Source: Streptomyces sp. NBC_00344 (GTDB lineage: Bacteria > Actinomycetota > Actinomycetes > Streptomycetales > Streptomycetaceae). Taken from it: DNA of 64,000 nt. A program made the position numbers and the translations under genes. This document shows positions 9,034 to 16,851 of the stretch, piece after piece. How positions within the stretch are numbered: the first letter of the stretch is position 1; each line of letters begins with the position of its first letter. The notes beneath the pieces are model-generated. The model did not search any database. It saw only the letters and a list, made by a program, of their open reading frames with translations, and was not told the DNA's origin. Where the stretch lies: positions 6,747,001 through 6,811,000 of the forward strand of contig NZ_CP107996.1 of NCBI RefSeq assembly GCF_036088315.1. Direction: 5' to 3'.

Positions 9034-9362
9034 TGGCGGCTGCCGGAGCCGTCGGCTCCTCCGTCGTGGACGCCGGGTGTGCCGGCCGCACCGCTGTCCG
9101 CGGGACCCTCGGCTCCTCCGTCGGCTCCGCCGTCGTGGACACCGGGTGTGCCGGCCGCACCGCCGTCCGCGGGACCTTCGGCTCCTCCGTCGGCTCCTCC
9201 GTCGGCTCCGCCGTCGTGGACGCCGGGTGTGCCGGCCGCACCGCTGTCCGCGGGACCTTCGGCTCCTCCGTCGGCCCCGCCGTCGTGGACACCGGGTGTC
9301 CCGGCCGCACCGCCGTCCGCGGGACCCTCCTGCTGGCTCGGATCCTGCTCGGGGTTGGTCAT
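9030..9362 (-). CDS. Repeat peptide with four His/Asp/Gly units, candidate oxygenase substrate or RiPP-like precursor
   Basis: 110-residue peptide with a 12-residue head (MTNPEQDPSQQE) and four tandem units of 23, 27, 23 and 25 residues. Each unit contains GPAD(G/S)GAAGTPGVHDGG, with one His per unit in the context GVHDGG; units 1 and 3 have Gly and units 2 and 4 have Ser after GPAD, and unit 2 has an extra GADG. The end is GSGSRH. No Cys, no signal peptide, no aromatic residue. AGGAGGA lies 6 bases before the ATG at 9362, so translation is well supported. It is first in an operon with the JmjC oxygenase and the iron-sulfur protein. I recognise no family; a disordered protein with another role is possible. 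Confidence 0.75.
   Translation of the reverse strand: MTNPEQDPSQQEGPADGGAAGTPGVHDGGADGGAEGPADSGAAGTPGVHDGGADGGADGGAEGPADGGAAGTPGVHDGGADGGAEGPADSGAAGTPGVHDGGADGSGSRH
9037..9330 (-). repeat. Tandem coding repeats in the peptide gene
   Basis: Four near-identical coding units of 69-81 bases. The Gly/Ser alternation (G,S,G,S) at the same position suggests a two-unit block was duplicated. The repeats make false Arg-rich or Ser/Pro-rich open frames in all other frames. Confidence 0.9.
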
Positions 9363-9768
9363 GATTCCTCCTGAGCATCGTTCGGCTGGGACCGGTTCCC
9401 GTAGGGGCGCCTGATCATCAGATACGGAGATCTCTACATGGGCACCGCCCACAATCACCGTATCCCCACGGAGCGAAAGCATCGATTCGAGCCGGGAGAA
9501 TTCACCGGGCGCCGGGCCGATCGAATGCGCGGTTCCGCCATGCGAGGCGAGGCGATGGACGGCATTTCCAGCTCCAAGGCCTCTCAGGTGGTTGATATCT
9601 CCTGGGCGCGGTGGCGGCCGTCGTCCGTACGCCTCGGGACGCCCACCTCGTGAGCCCGCCCGACCCCCGCAGCCCGTCGGCAGGCTTCGGCCTTGTGATC
9701 GCCGGAGACCTGTCATGTTCAAATCCCGACAGCCACCGCGGCGAGGCTGGGCAGCCCGTTTTGGCTTT

Positions 9769-9960
9769 TCAAGGTGCCGCACTCTCAAGCCGATGGACTT
9801 CAGCTTCGCCGATGGGCTGGTGGAGCCCTTCGAGCAGGGGAATCTTTTGCTCGGCCCCCGGCAGCGCGTTGCTCTCGTCGTGGATCCGCTCGGCGGCGCG
9901 ACGGTAGGAACCATCGGCTAGCACGGCCGGCCAGGGAACGGACGGCATCAGAAGGCGCAC
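9769..9960 (-). pseudogene. Remnant of an MGT-type glycosyltransferase C-terminus
   Basis: A 63-codon open frame whose translation contains VLADGSYRRAAERIHDE followed by ALPGAEQKIPLLEGL. This resembles the extreme C-terminus of macrolide-type (MGT) glycosyltransferases, which ends in a VLADPxYRxRAxxLRxExxALPGPExAxxLLExL-like helix pair. The catalytic part is absent and no ribosome site is seen, so I read it as a gene scar in the 683-base gap between the repeat-peptide operon and the LanC-like gene; the rest of that gap (9363-9768 and 9961-10045) shows no feature beyond the operon leader. Similarity is from memory only. Confidence 0.35.
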
Positions 9961-10045
9961 CCGGCGATTCGGGCAGCGAGTGGTGTAGCGACGGCGCTGG
10001 CCCTCACCGCGAGCACGGCTGCCCCCACGAACGCCGCTGCTTCAA

Positions 10046-11359
10046 GTGAACGAGGCCAGGGGCAAGGACACGTGCCAAGGGGTCGTGGGCACTCCGACTC
10101 TGTGGAACTCTGGGCCGGTGATCGCTGAAGCACCGGACGACGCGGAATCACTTGCCGTGGGGGCCCTCGAGTGGCTGCTGAACGCTGCCCGGGACGTCGA
10201 CGACGGCTCGGCCTGGCCGGACACTCTCGCCGACGACCAGGTCGCGCCGACCCTGTACAGCGGGACTTCGGGGGTGCTGCCGGCCCTCCTCGACGCGTGG
10301 CGGTACTTCGCAGACGACCGGTACGCGGACGCGGCCCTGCGGGGTAGCCGCAGCGTCGCTGACGTGGTCGAAGACTGGGAACGCAGCGGCCTCTACACAG
10401 GGGTGGCCGGGATGGCCGTCGTCCTGCGGGGCGTGCACCGTGTGCTCGGCGACACCGAGGCGGGGGCGTCCGCCGACCGTGCTCTGGATGTCTTGCGCGC
10501 CCGCTACGACGGCGCAGGGTGGAACGGCTACAGCGAACTGATCGTCGGCAACGCCGGGATAGCGCTCGCCGCTCTGGAGTGCGGCGATCTCGGCCTCGCC
10601 CAACTGGCGGTCGAACGCTACGCGCACACTGCTGAACCCACCACTGCCGGCGTCCAGTGGGAGGTCCGCTCCGGTGCGGCCCCCCGCTTGCACCACATGT
10701 CGCACGGCACCCTCGGCATCGTCTACGCACTTGCTGCCGTGGGCCGGGCCACCGACCGTTCCGACCTCGTCGACCTCGCACTGGCCGGCGCAGCCGACGT
10801 GGTCTCCCGCAACGAAGCCGGTCCGGACGGCTTCCTCGTCGCGCACTCCGATCCGCAACAGCAGCACGAGAAGATCGAGCGCCATAGCTACGGCTGGTGC
10901 CACGGCACGGCAGGAGACGCCCAGGCGTTCCGACTCCTGAGCCACATCCTGCCTGACGACCCCGCCTGGCCCGCCCGCGTCGACCGCTGCTGGCACACGG
11001 TCGTCAACTCCGGCATCCCACAACGGACCCGCCCCGGCTTCTGGGACAACAACGGCCGCTGCTGCGGCACCGCCGGCGTACTCGCCCTCGCCTGCGACCG
11101 GCAGGTCGAACGCGGCGACGGCCGCGACTTCGCCGAGGTCCTCGTCGCCGACCTCGCGGCCCGAGCGACGACCGACTCCGACGGCATCCGCTGGTCCAAC
11201 GTCGAACACCGTGAAACGCCCAGTGACCTTGCCCCCACCACCGGCTGGGCCATGGGCAACGCGGGCATCATCCGTGAGCTCCTGCGCCACGCCCGCATCA
11301 CAGCGAACCGTGACCCGCGGTACGCCGTCCCCTTCCCGGATCACCTGCCCACCGCCTGA
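10046..11359 (+). CDS. Stand-alone LanC-like cyclase with a CCG zinc site
   Basis: LanC-like protein, an alpha/alpha-barrel zinc enzyme that in lantibiotic pathways adds Cys thiols to dehydrated Ser/Thr; related LanCL proteins act on glutathione adducts. The 437-residue protein shows the three motifs in order: HHMSHGTLG (His220), YGWCHGTAG (Cys285) and GRCCGTAG (Cys339, Cys340), plus the terminal GWAMGNAGI. The last zinc ligand is Cys, not the usual His (CCG instead of CHG), as in some LanM cyclase domains. No dehydratase, precursor with Cys, or transporter is nearby, so its partner is unknown. GTG at 10046 is tentative; GTG at 10118 is an alternative, and neither has a clear ribosome site. 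Confidence 0.78.
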   Translation: MNEARGKDTCQGVVGTPTLWNSGPVIAEAPDDAESLAVGALEWLLNAARDVDDGSAWPDTLADDQVAPTLYSGTSGVLPALLDAWRYFADDRYADAALRGSRSVADVVEDWERSGLYTGVAGMAVVLRGVHRVLGDTEAGASADRALDVLRARYDGAGWNGYSELIVGNAGIALAALECGDLGLAQLAVERYAHTAEPTTAGVQWEVRSGAAPRLHHMSHGTLGIVYALAAVGRATDRSDLVDLALAGAADVVSRNEAGPDGFLVAHSDPQQQHEKIERHSYGWCHGTAGDAQAFRLLSHILPDDPAWPARVDRCWHTVVNSGIPQRTRPGFWDNNGRCCGTAGVLALACDRQVERGDGRDFAEVLVADLAARATTDSDGIRWSNVEHRETPSDLAPTTGWAMGNAGIIRELLRHARITANRDPRYAVPFPDHLPTA

Positions 11360-11589
11360 GTGCCTTACGGCCGCGTTCGCCGGCTGGCCGGAGACGTGCG
11401 CGGGGCAATCACCCGAAGAATCGGCCGAGTTGAAGCGGACGGGTCGGACGCCTACACCAACGGCACCAGGGCCACTCGGCATTGCTCGGTTCGATTCGCA
11501 TCCACGAGCTCCCGGGCGGCCCTGCTTCGTGCGCGTGGGACGGGCACCGCTCCAGGCCTGGACGTGCCGCCGCCGAAGACGGGAAGGTA

Positions 11590-12603
11590 TCAATTGGTCG
11601 TTGCGTGCGGATGGCCAAGGTAGGGAAACTCGTTCAGGAGGTCAGTGTGTGGCTCGAGCCCGGAGGGAGGGATGTCGCCGTCCGAGAGGAATGAGAGCCG
11701 ATAGTCGATGACGTCGTCGGTGAAGACGCGGCCGTTGGGGTATTGCGCGGGCTTCGAAGGGTCGAAAACCAGCATGTCGGGCAGGATGCGGTCGGCGTCG
11801 ATCGCCGCGATTGCCCCGTCGCGTGTGTAGTTGCCGGTGTGTCCCATGAGATGGACGAATTGATCGGTCCAACGATCACGATCGTTCACCGGCTCACTGG
11901 CGTTGTATTCCTCCTTCGTCTCGTCGGTGTTGAAGAAGCTGCTGACCGAAGGGTGGCCGGCACGGTCGGCGTGGACGAGCCGGCCATTTTGCCGCACACT
12001 GCAACGACCCCAGATACGGATCTCGGGGTTGGCCTGGAGCTCGCTTGTCGGCAGCTCGAAAACCGTCGAGAACACGTTGGCTTCCGTGTTCGAGTCCGCA
12101 CCCGTCCACGGCGATGTGCCACCGAGATGAGGCGCGGTGAAGTTCCTGCCGCCGGTGGTGTCGAAGAGGTCCTTGATCCCGTCGAAGTCGAAGAAGAAGG
12201 CGTCGCTTCGACTACCGGCGAAGAACGTGTAGTGCCCAGAGGTGACGCGGTGTGGCGTGGTACCGAATGACACATCGGCGTCGGTGACGACCTGCTGCCC
12301 CACAGCTTCGGGCGAGCGGGCCTCACCGCCACGTGCCATGAAGACACTGAATGTCTGACGGCCATCCCGCGGCGGAGAGAAGACGTAACTGATGGCCAGG
12401 TTGGCGTGACAGTCGCCGTCATTGTCGATGTTGAGACGATAGATGGCGTCGGGATGCAGAGCGTCGGCATTCGGGTTCGCATTGAGGATCAGCACCGTCC
12501 TCGCCGGGTCGGCGGGGGACTGAAACGCGTAGAGGTCACAGAGGTCGAGCCTTTGGTCCCCGAGTGGTGCGCCCAGACTGAGACCGGTGAAGTGATTCGA
12601 CAT
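11590..12603 (-). CDS. DUF4331 family protein
   Basis: 337-residue member of DUF4331, a family of unknown biochemical function. Features seen: N-terminal HFTGLSLGAPLGDQRLDLCDLYAFQSP, where this family typically states its 'membrane/surface-located, Asp/Asn-rich' fold, then repeated beta-rich segments such as ADAIYRLNIDNDGD and FFAGSRSDAFFFDF, the last with the aromatic/Asp pattern typical of the family. There is no signal peptide, so it is likely cytoplasmic or on the surface by another route. The ATG at 12603 has AAAGGA upstream. It is divergent from the acidic protein gene at 12960 and stands alone. Function cannot be assigned. Confidence 0.78.
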   Translation of the reverse strand: MSNHFTGLSLGAPLGDQRLDLCDLYAFQSPADPARTVLILNANPNADALHPDAIYRLNIDNDGDCHANLAISYVFSPPRDGRQTFSVFMARGGEARSPEAVGQQVVTDADVSFGTTPHRVTSGHYTFFAGSRSDAFFFDFDGIKDLFDTTGGRNFTAPHLGGTSPWTGADSNTEANVFSTVFELPTSELQANPEIRIWGRCSVRQNGRLVHADRAGHPSVSSFFNTDETKEEYNASEPVNDRDRWTDQFVHLMGHTGNYTRDGAIAAIDADRILPDMLVFDPSKPAQYPNGRVFTDDVIDYRLSFLSDGDIPPSGLEPHTDLLNEFPYLGHPHATTN

Positions 12604-12959
12604 CGTGCAAGTCCTTTCGCTGATGGTGGGCCTACTGCCAGGTGTGGCCAAGGCCCGGCGCCGGGGAACGCGGGTGGCGCTTCCCTGCCGAGAGGGGTCT
12701 ACAGGACTCAATCGGGATATTGGAGCATGAAAGATGCTGAATCGACTGGATTCATGATGTGGCAGGCCGCGTTCGACTGCTGGAGCAACTGGCGAAGTGG
12801 CCGGGCTCCGATCGGTCCGCGTACGCGATGTCCGCCACCGCCGGTGTGCCCGGAAGGTGCCGCGGGTGCTCACCAGCCAGAAGCGCGGGCCGCGAAGCAC
12901 GGCCCTATGGTGAAGGAGGGGCAGGTGAGAGAGTTCTCTACCCACGCTTGAGGGGTCAC
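12604..12959. other. Intergenic gap without recognised feature
   Basis: 356 bases between the divergent DUF4331 gene and the acidic protein gene. It must hold both promoters, but I see no clear palindrome or hexamer pair. Open frames across it read as shadows. Confidence 0.4.
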
Positions 12960-13829
12960 ATGGATGACGCCGAGATTGTCGAAGAGCCAGAAGAAGGGGC
13001 GGAAGAGCCCTACGAGGACGAGCCGGAAGGCGACGACGGCACCGAATACCTCGAGGACGACGACGAAGTCGGTGACGACTACTCTCCCGACGAGACCGAC
13101 GACACCCGCCGGCGGCCGGCGAGAAGCAGCGAACCCGATGTCTACCTCGACGTCCCCACCCTGAACATCGAGGAGATCGACCTCGAAGTCCAAGACCTCC
13201 GGGCGCGGGTCTCGCTCCACGCGGAAGTGCTCGACCTGCTCAAGCTCGATGTGGGAGCGGACGTCGCCCTTGGCCGGGTGGAGCTCGACGTGAAGGGCGT
13301 CGAGGCACAGGCGCTGCTCAAGGTCCGGCTGGACAATGTTCTGTCCGTGGTCGAACGGCTCCTGGAATCCGTCGACCGCAATCCGCAGATCCTGGAGCAC
13401 ATCACTTCGGCGGCCCGGGACCTCGGCGAAAACGTGGGCTCGGCTGTCGAAGGCGTCGGGGAACGGGCCGGACCGGCCATCGAGGGCATCGGCGGGGGCG
13501 CGGGAAAGACTATCGAGGGCGTTGCCGAGGGGGCCGCATCCGCTGGTGAGGGCAACGGCGGGAGCGGCGCTGAGGCGGCCGGCAACGCGGCCGCCCGGAG
13601 TGCGAAGAAGGCACGTAAGCGCGCTGGTGACACTGCCTCGAAAACAGCTCGGAACGCCGAGGGATCTGCGGACGACTCCCTCGGCGGCACGCGCCGGACT
13701 GCGAGATCGTCGGGGAAACCACCCCACGCGGAGAGTGACGGGGATACGTATCGCCGACATCCGGCGCGGCGTGGGCGGAGTACCGAATCGGAGCGCCCGC
13801 GACAGCACAGGCGCCCGCCGCAGCGCTGA
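12960..13829 (+). CDS. Acidic/basic bipartite hypothetical protein with conserved amphipathic core
   Basis: 289-residue protein of unknown function. An extremely acidic N-terminus (about residues 1-45, Asp/Glu-rich), a conserved-looking core (about 55-140; VPTLNIEEIDLEVQDLRARV then LKLDVGADVALGRVEL and VEAQALLKVRLDNVL) with regular hydrophobic spacing, a Gly/Ala/Glu-rich linker with repeated (V/I)EG(V/I)GE-like units, and a basic Lys/Arg/Ser-rich tail. The ATG at 12960 has GAGGGG nine bases upstream and suits the composition change. No signal peptide or helix long enough for a membrane segment is seen. The core recalls actinobacterial hypothetical proteins but I cannot name a family. The acidic head and basic tail might mediate self-association or nucleic-acid contacts. 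Confidence 0.7.
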   Translation: MDDAEIVEEPEEGAEEPYEDEPEGDDGTEYLEDDDEVGDDYSPDETDDTRRRPARSSEPDVYLDVPTLNIEEIDLEVQDLRARVSLHAEVLDLLKLDVGADVALGRVELDVKGVEAQALLKVRLDNVLSVVERLLESVDRNPQILEHITSAARDLGENVGSAVEGVGERAGPAIEGIGGGAGKTIEGVAEGAASAGEGNGGSGAEAAGNAAARSAKKARKRAGDTASKTARNAEGSADDSLGGTRRTARSSGKPPHAESDGDTYRRHPARRGRSTESERPRQHRRPPQR

Positions 13830-13976
13830 ACCGCGCTCAGTGCCGCAGTCCGGCACGCGGAGGATGACGGACGGCAGACCTGGCCCTGTTGCCTGAGCCG
13901 CGCCGGTCACCGGCTCCGTCAGTGGCCCGTGCAGCCCGAGGTGCGTGGTGGCTCGGCTCGATGGAGTCTGGTGATC

Positions 13977-14912
13977 ATGCGGAGTAAGAATGCGCGGGGA
14001 GGCGGGGGACACGACGCAGAGGGACTTCTGGACGAGCTCTATGCCACACCGCCGCCGGATTTCGTCTCCCGTCGTAAGGAACTGGCTGCCCGGGCCAAGG
14101 CTGACCGGCGCGTCGAGGATGTCCGCCGGATCCGTGCCGCCCGCCGCCCGACGCTCGCGGCCTGGGCAGGGAACCTGCTGCTCCGCTCGCAACCGGTGGA
14201 GAGCCAGCGGTTTCTGGAGCTCGGGCGGGCGCTGCGCGAGGCATACCGGACTCTGGATACCGACGGGATCAAGGAGCTGTCCCAGCAACGCCGGAGCATC
14301 GTCTCGGCCCTGTCCCGGCAGGCTGCCGCACTCGCCCGTGAAGCCGGGCACCAGCTGTCGGAAGCAGCCCAGCAGGACGTCGCATCCACCCTGCGCGCCG
14401 TGCTCGCCGATCAGGAGGCGGCAGACCGATGGGCCGCCGGCCGGCTGGAGCGCGGCCTCACTCCGCCGGCGGAGTTTCCGTCCAGCGCCGGCGTGACAGC
14501 TGACGCGCCGCAGAAGCCGGCCCGAGCGCCGACTGCGCAGCGCTCTTCGCGGACTCAGGCCAAGGACGAACTCGGCGAACGGCGCCGCCGGAGGCAGGAA
14601 GAGCTCGCCCAAGCCCGCAAGGCCGCCGCAATGGCAGATCAACTGCTTCGCGAGCAGCGCGCCGGCCAACAGGAAGCTGACGCATCGCTGCAACAGGCAC
14701 GCGACCGGCTCGACCACGCTCGTCAGCAGGAGTCCGCAGCGGAGAAGCAGCTGCGAGGGGCATGCGAGAGGCTTCGGGCGGCCGAGCAGGAACAGCGGGA
14801 AGCTGAGGAACAGTGTCAGGCGGCGGCTGACGCTGTTACCCGGGCCGAACGGTCGGCGCAGGACGCCGGTCAGGAGGCGGAACGTCTGCTCGGCCCCGCC
14901 GGACAGGCATAG
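13977..14912 (+). CDS. Hypothetical coiled-coil protein
   Basis: 311-residue, mostly helical protein of unknown function. The N-terminal half (about 10-150) reads LLDELYATPPPDFVSRRKEL then AAWAGNLLLRSQP and looks like a conserved helical domain found in actinobacterial proteins; the C-terminal half (about 190-305) is a long Gln/Glu/Arg-rich coiled coil (QARDRLDHARQQESAAEKQL). ATG at 13977 is preferred over GTG at 13971 because GGAG lies about 10 bases before it. No transmembrane segment. It follows the acidic hypothetical gene by 147 bases on the same strand and may be cotranscribed. Confidence 0.72.
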   Translation: MRSKNARGGGGHDAEGLLDELYATPPPDFVSRRKELAARAKADRRVEDVRRIRAARRPTLAAWAGNLLLRSQPVESQRFLELGRALREAYRTLDTDGIKELSQQRRSIVSALSRQAAALAREAGHQLSEAAQQDVASTLRAVLADQEAADRWAAGRLERGLTPPAEFPSSAGVTADAPQKPARAPTAQRSSRTQAKDELGERRRRRQEELAQARKAAAMADQLLREQRAGQQEADASLQQARDRLDHARQQESAAEKQLRGACERLRAAEQEQREAEEQCQAAADAVTRAERSAQDAGQEAERLLGPAGQA

Positions 14913-15123
14913 GTGACCGGGACGATCCCATCCATGCGCTCACCTCGGCAGATCGCCGCCGCCAGAAGAGCGCCGCCTGACCAGCCCCGTTCCTGCCACC
15001 ATCTCTCGCACACGACATGGCGCTCCTCCTCGCGCAGTAGTCGTGGGCGAGAGCCAGGCGGTGCTCGTTGGTCTTCCTCGCGCCCGGGTCGCGCGCGGGG
15101 TGCGGTCGTCGTAGACAGGAGAC

Positions 15124-15312
15124 ATGAGTGAGCAGCTGCCTTCCTTCAACCCGGGCGAAGTTGTGCCCTCGAGCGGGATCTATATGTGTGACTGCGGTGC
15201 GGAGCACCACTGGAGTACGGATGTGAAGAGTCATCGGTTTCCGCCGCTGCCGACGGGCTGTACGGGCCACTCCTGGTCGCTGAAGTCCGGAACGCACCCC
15301 GGCGGCGCCTGA
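15124..15312 (+). CDS. Small Cys/His-rich protein, probable zinc-binding
   Basis: 62-residue protein with Cys22 and Cys24 (MCDCGAEHHW), histidines 28, 29, 37 and 49, and Cys46 (PTGCTGHSW), a pattern suggestive of a small zinc ribbon. AGGAGA directly before the ATG supports translation. The function is unknown. It converges on the Gly-rich membrane protein gene. Confidence 0.7.
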   Translation: MSEQLPSFNPGEVVPSSGIYMCDCGAEHHWSTDVKSHRFPPLPTGCTGHSWSLKSGTHPGGA

Positions 15313-15358
15313 CGCCGCCCGGGCCGGGGGCGAAGTGGCCGTCGTGGGCAGCAGCCCC

Positions 15359-16717
15359 TCAGAAACCGCCTCCGAAGTCTCCGCCCCCTCCGTCGTTGCC
15401 GCCTCCGCCGAAGCCGCCGCCGAAGTCGCCCGGGTCGAAATCGGAGCCGGACACGTCGCCGCCCCCGAACCCGTCCGGGCCACCGCCGTACCCGTAACCG
15501 TCGCCGTAGTCCGCGCCATAGGCCGGGCTGGACAACGTGCTGCCCAGCAGCGTGCCGACCAGCAGGCCCGGAAGGATGCCGCCGCCGAAGTAACCGCCGG
15601 CCCAGGGGCCGTAGGCGGGGCCCGCCTCCCAGTACGGACGTCGGCCGGTGCCCGTTTCGACGGTGCGGATGTCCGGGTCACGCCCGTCCTCCAGACGGGC
15701 GAGGTCCGCAGCGCAGACGGGCACCTCGCGTACCGCGCCGGCCGTCGGAGCCCAGGCCCTGTCAGTGACGGACGGGCCGTGCCTCGGGTCGAAGAAACAG
15801 GGCGGACGCCGCTCCGGCAGCGCAGTCCCGTTGCGGCGGGCTTCCAGTGTGGCCAGGGCGAAGCGGCCGTCCTCGAGCGCCTGCGTGGCACCGCTGACGT
15901 CCTGGGGGCGCCGGGCGGATGCCATGACCGACTTGGCCTGTTCGTACGCGTCGAGAGCCCGCTGATAGTCCGACCGCATCGCGTCGTCCGCGCCTTCCTC
16001 ACCCGGTCGGAAGTCCAGCCGGTCCAGTTCCTCGCCGAAGGTGGTGATGTCCTCATCCACGACGACCCGCAGCTTCTCCAGCGCGGCCTGCTCCTGTTCC
16101 GCACGCCTGTGTTGCCGGCGACGGCGGACCGCGAAGAGACCTGCCCCGGCGACCAGGAGCACCACCCCGGCGCCGATCAGGAGGCCTGTCGGGGACCCGC
16201 TGTCCCCGACGCCCCAGGACTGCGGTGCGGAGCCGCGAGCACTGCGCACGGCGATGTCCGTGAAGTCGTCCAGCTGCTTGGTCGCGCTCTCCCCCTGCAC
16301 AGCGGTGACCGCGGACCCTACGGAGGTGCCGCTCATCACGCGGGAGTCCGCCCGGGCGTCGAAGCGGTTGCCGAGGCGGATCGCGTACACACCGGCGATA
16401 CCCGTCCTGGTCCGCAGGTTCCTGAAGAGTTGCGACGTCGGCATGTCAGCCGGAAGCACAGCCACGAAAACGGCCTTGTCCGAGTCCTTGATCCGCTTTG
16501 CCAGGGCGTCCTGGTCCGCTACCGAGACCTGGTCCCGCATCGACGGGTCGACGTAGACCGGACCCTTGCGCAAGGCCTCCGCGACGACGGAGAGATCGGG
16601 GGCGGCCCGAGCCACCGGCGCCGTCGTCAAGACGGTACCCAGGGCCAGGAGCATGGCGGCCACGGCGGTGACCAGCCGGACTGTGCGGCACTGCGGCTGC
16701 CACCTGAAAGGACTCAT
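15359..16717 (-). CDS. Exported single-pass membrane protein with Gly-rich tail (TPM-like domain)
   Basis: 452-residue envelope protein. N-terminal signal sequence (about 1-35, TVRLVTAVAAMLLALGTVL then ARAAPDL), an extracytoplasmic domain (about 38-155, VVAEALRKGPVYVDP and DKAVFVAVLP) resembling TPM-like domains of actinobacterial membrane proteins, one transmembrane helix (about 175-195, GLLIGAGVVLLVAGAGLFAV) followed by Arg-rich stop-transfer, a cytoplasmic helical part, a second hydrophobic stretch (GGILPGLLVGTLLGSTL) and a terminal run rich in Gly, Asp and Phe. ATG at 16717 is chosen as it begins the signal sequence; no strong ribosome site. Function unknown. Confidence 0.72.
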   Translation of the reverse strand: MSPFRWQPQCRTVRLVTAVAAMLLALGTVLTTAPVARAAPDLSVVAEALRKGPVYVDPSMRDQVSVADQDALAKRIKDSDKAVFVAVLPADMPTSQLFRNLRTRTGIAGVYAIRLGNRFDARADSRVMSGTSVGSAVTAVQGESATKQLDDFTDIAVRSARGSAPQSWGVGDSGSPTGLLIGAGVVLLVAGAGLFAVRRRRQHRRAEQEQAALEKLRVVVDEDITTFGEELDRLDFRPGEEGADDAMRSDYQRALDAYEQAKSVMASARRPQDVSGATQALEDGRFALATLEARRNGTALPERRPPCFFDPRHGPSVTDRAWAPTAGAVREVPVCAADLARLEDGRDPDIRTVETGTGRRPYWEAGPAYGPWAGGYFGGGILPGLLVGTLLGSTLSSPAYGADYGDGYGYGGGPDGFGGGDVSGSDFDPGDFGGGFGGGGNDGGGGDFGGGF

Positions 16718-16851
16718 GCATTCGACGCTAGCCCAGATCGCACCGCCCAGCGGTGCGAGGCGAACCGGGACCGCGCACCCGGACCGTGCCTTGACCCACC
16801 GGTTCATCGATGCCCCGAGGCCCCCGCACGACGGTGAATGCTCCATGCGGG

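Noticed and set aside
9030..9362. CRISPR array
   Set aside because: Repeats are in-frame coding units without unique spacers and no cas genes exist; the same holds for 51679-52193.
9033..9378. Arg-rich N-terminal extension of the JmjC oxygenase
   Set aside because: It is the repeat-peptide gene read in a wrong frame; the start is placed at the TTG overlapping the peptide stop.
9712..9745. tRNA-like T-arm (GTTCAAATCCC)
   Set aside because: The flanking bases do not form a 5-pair T stem and no anticodon or acceptor arms are found upstream.
9030..11359. Lanthipeptide cluster made of the repeat peptide and the LanC-like gene
   Set aside because: The peptide has no Cys and few Ser/Thr, there is no dehydratase, and the two genes are divergent and nearly 700 bases apart.
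12870..14717. 615-codon minus-strand open frame opposite the two hypothetical proteins
   Set aside because: The plus-strand frames have ribosome sites and structured composition; the minus frame does not.
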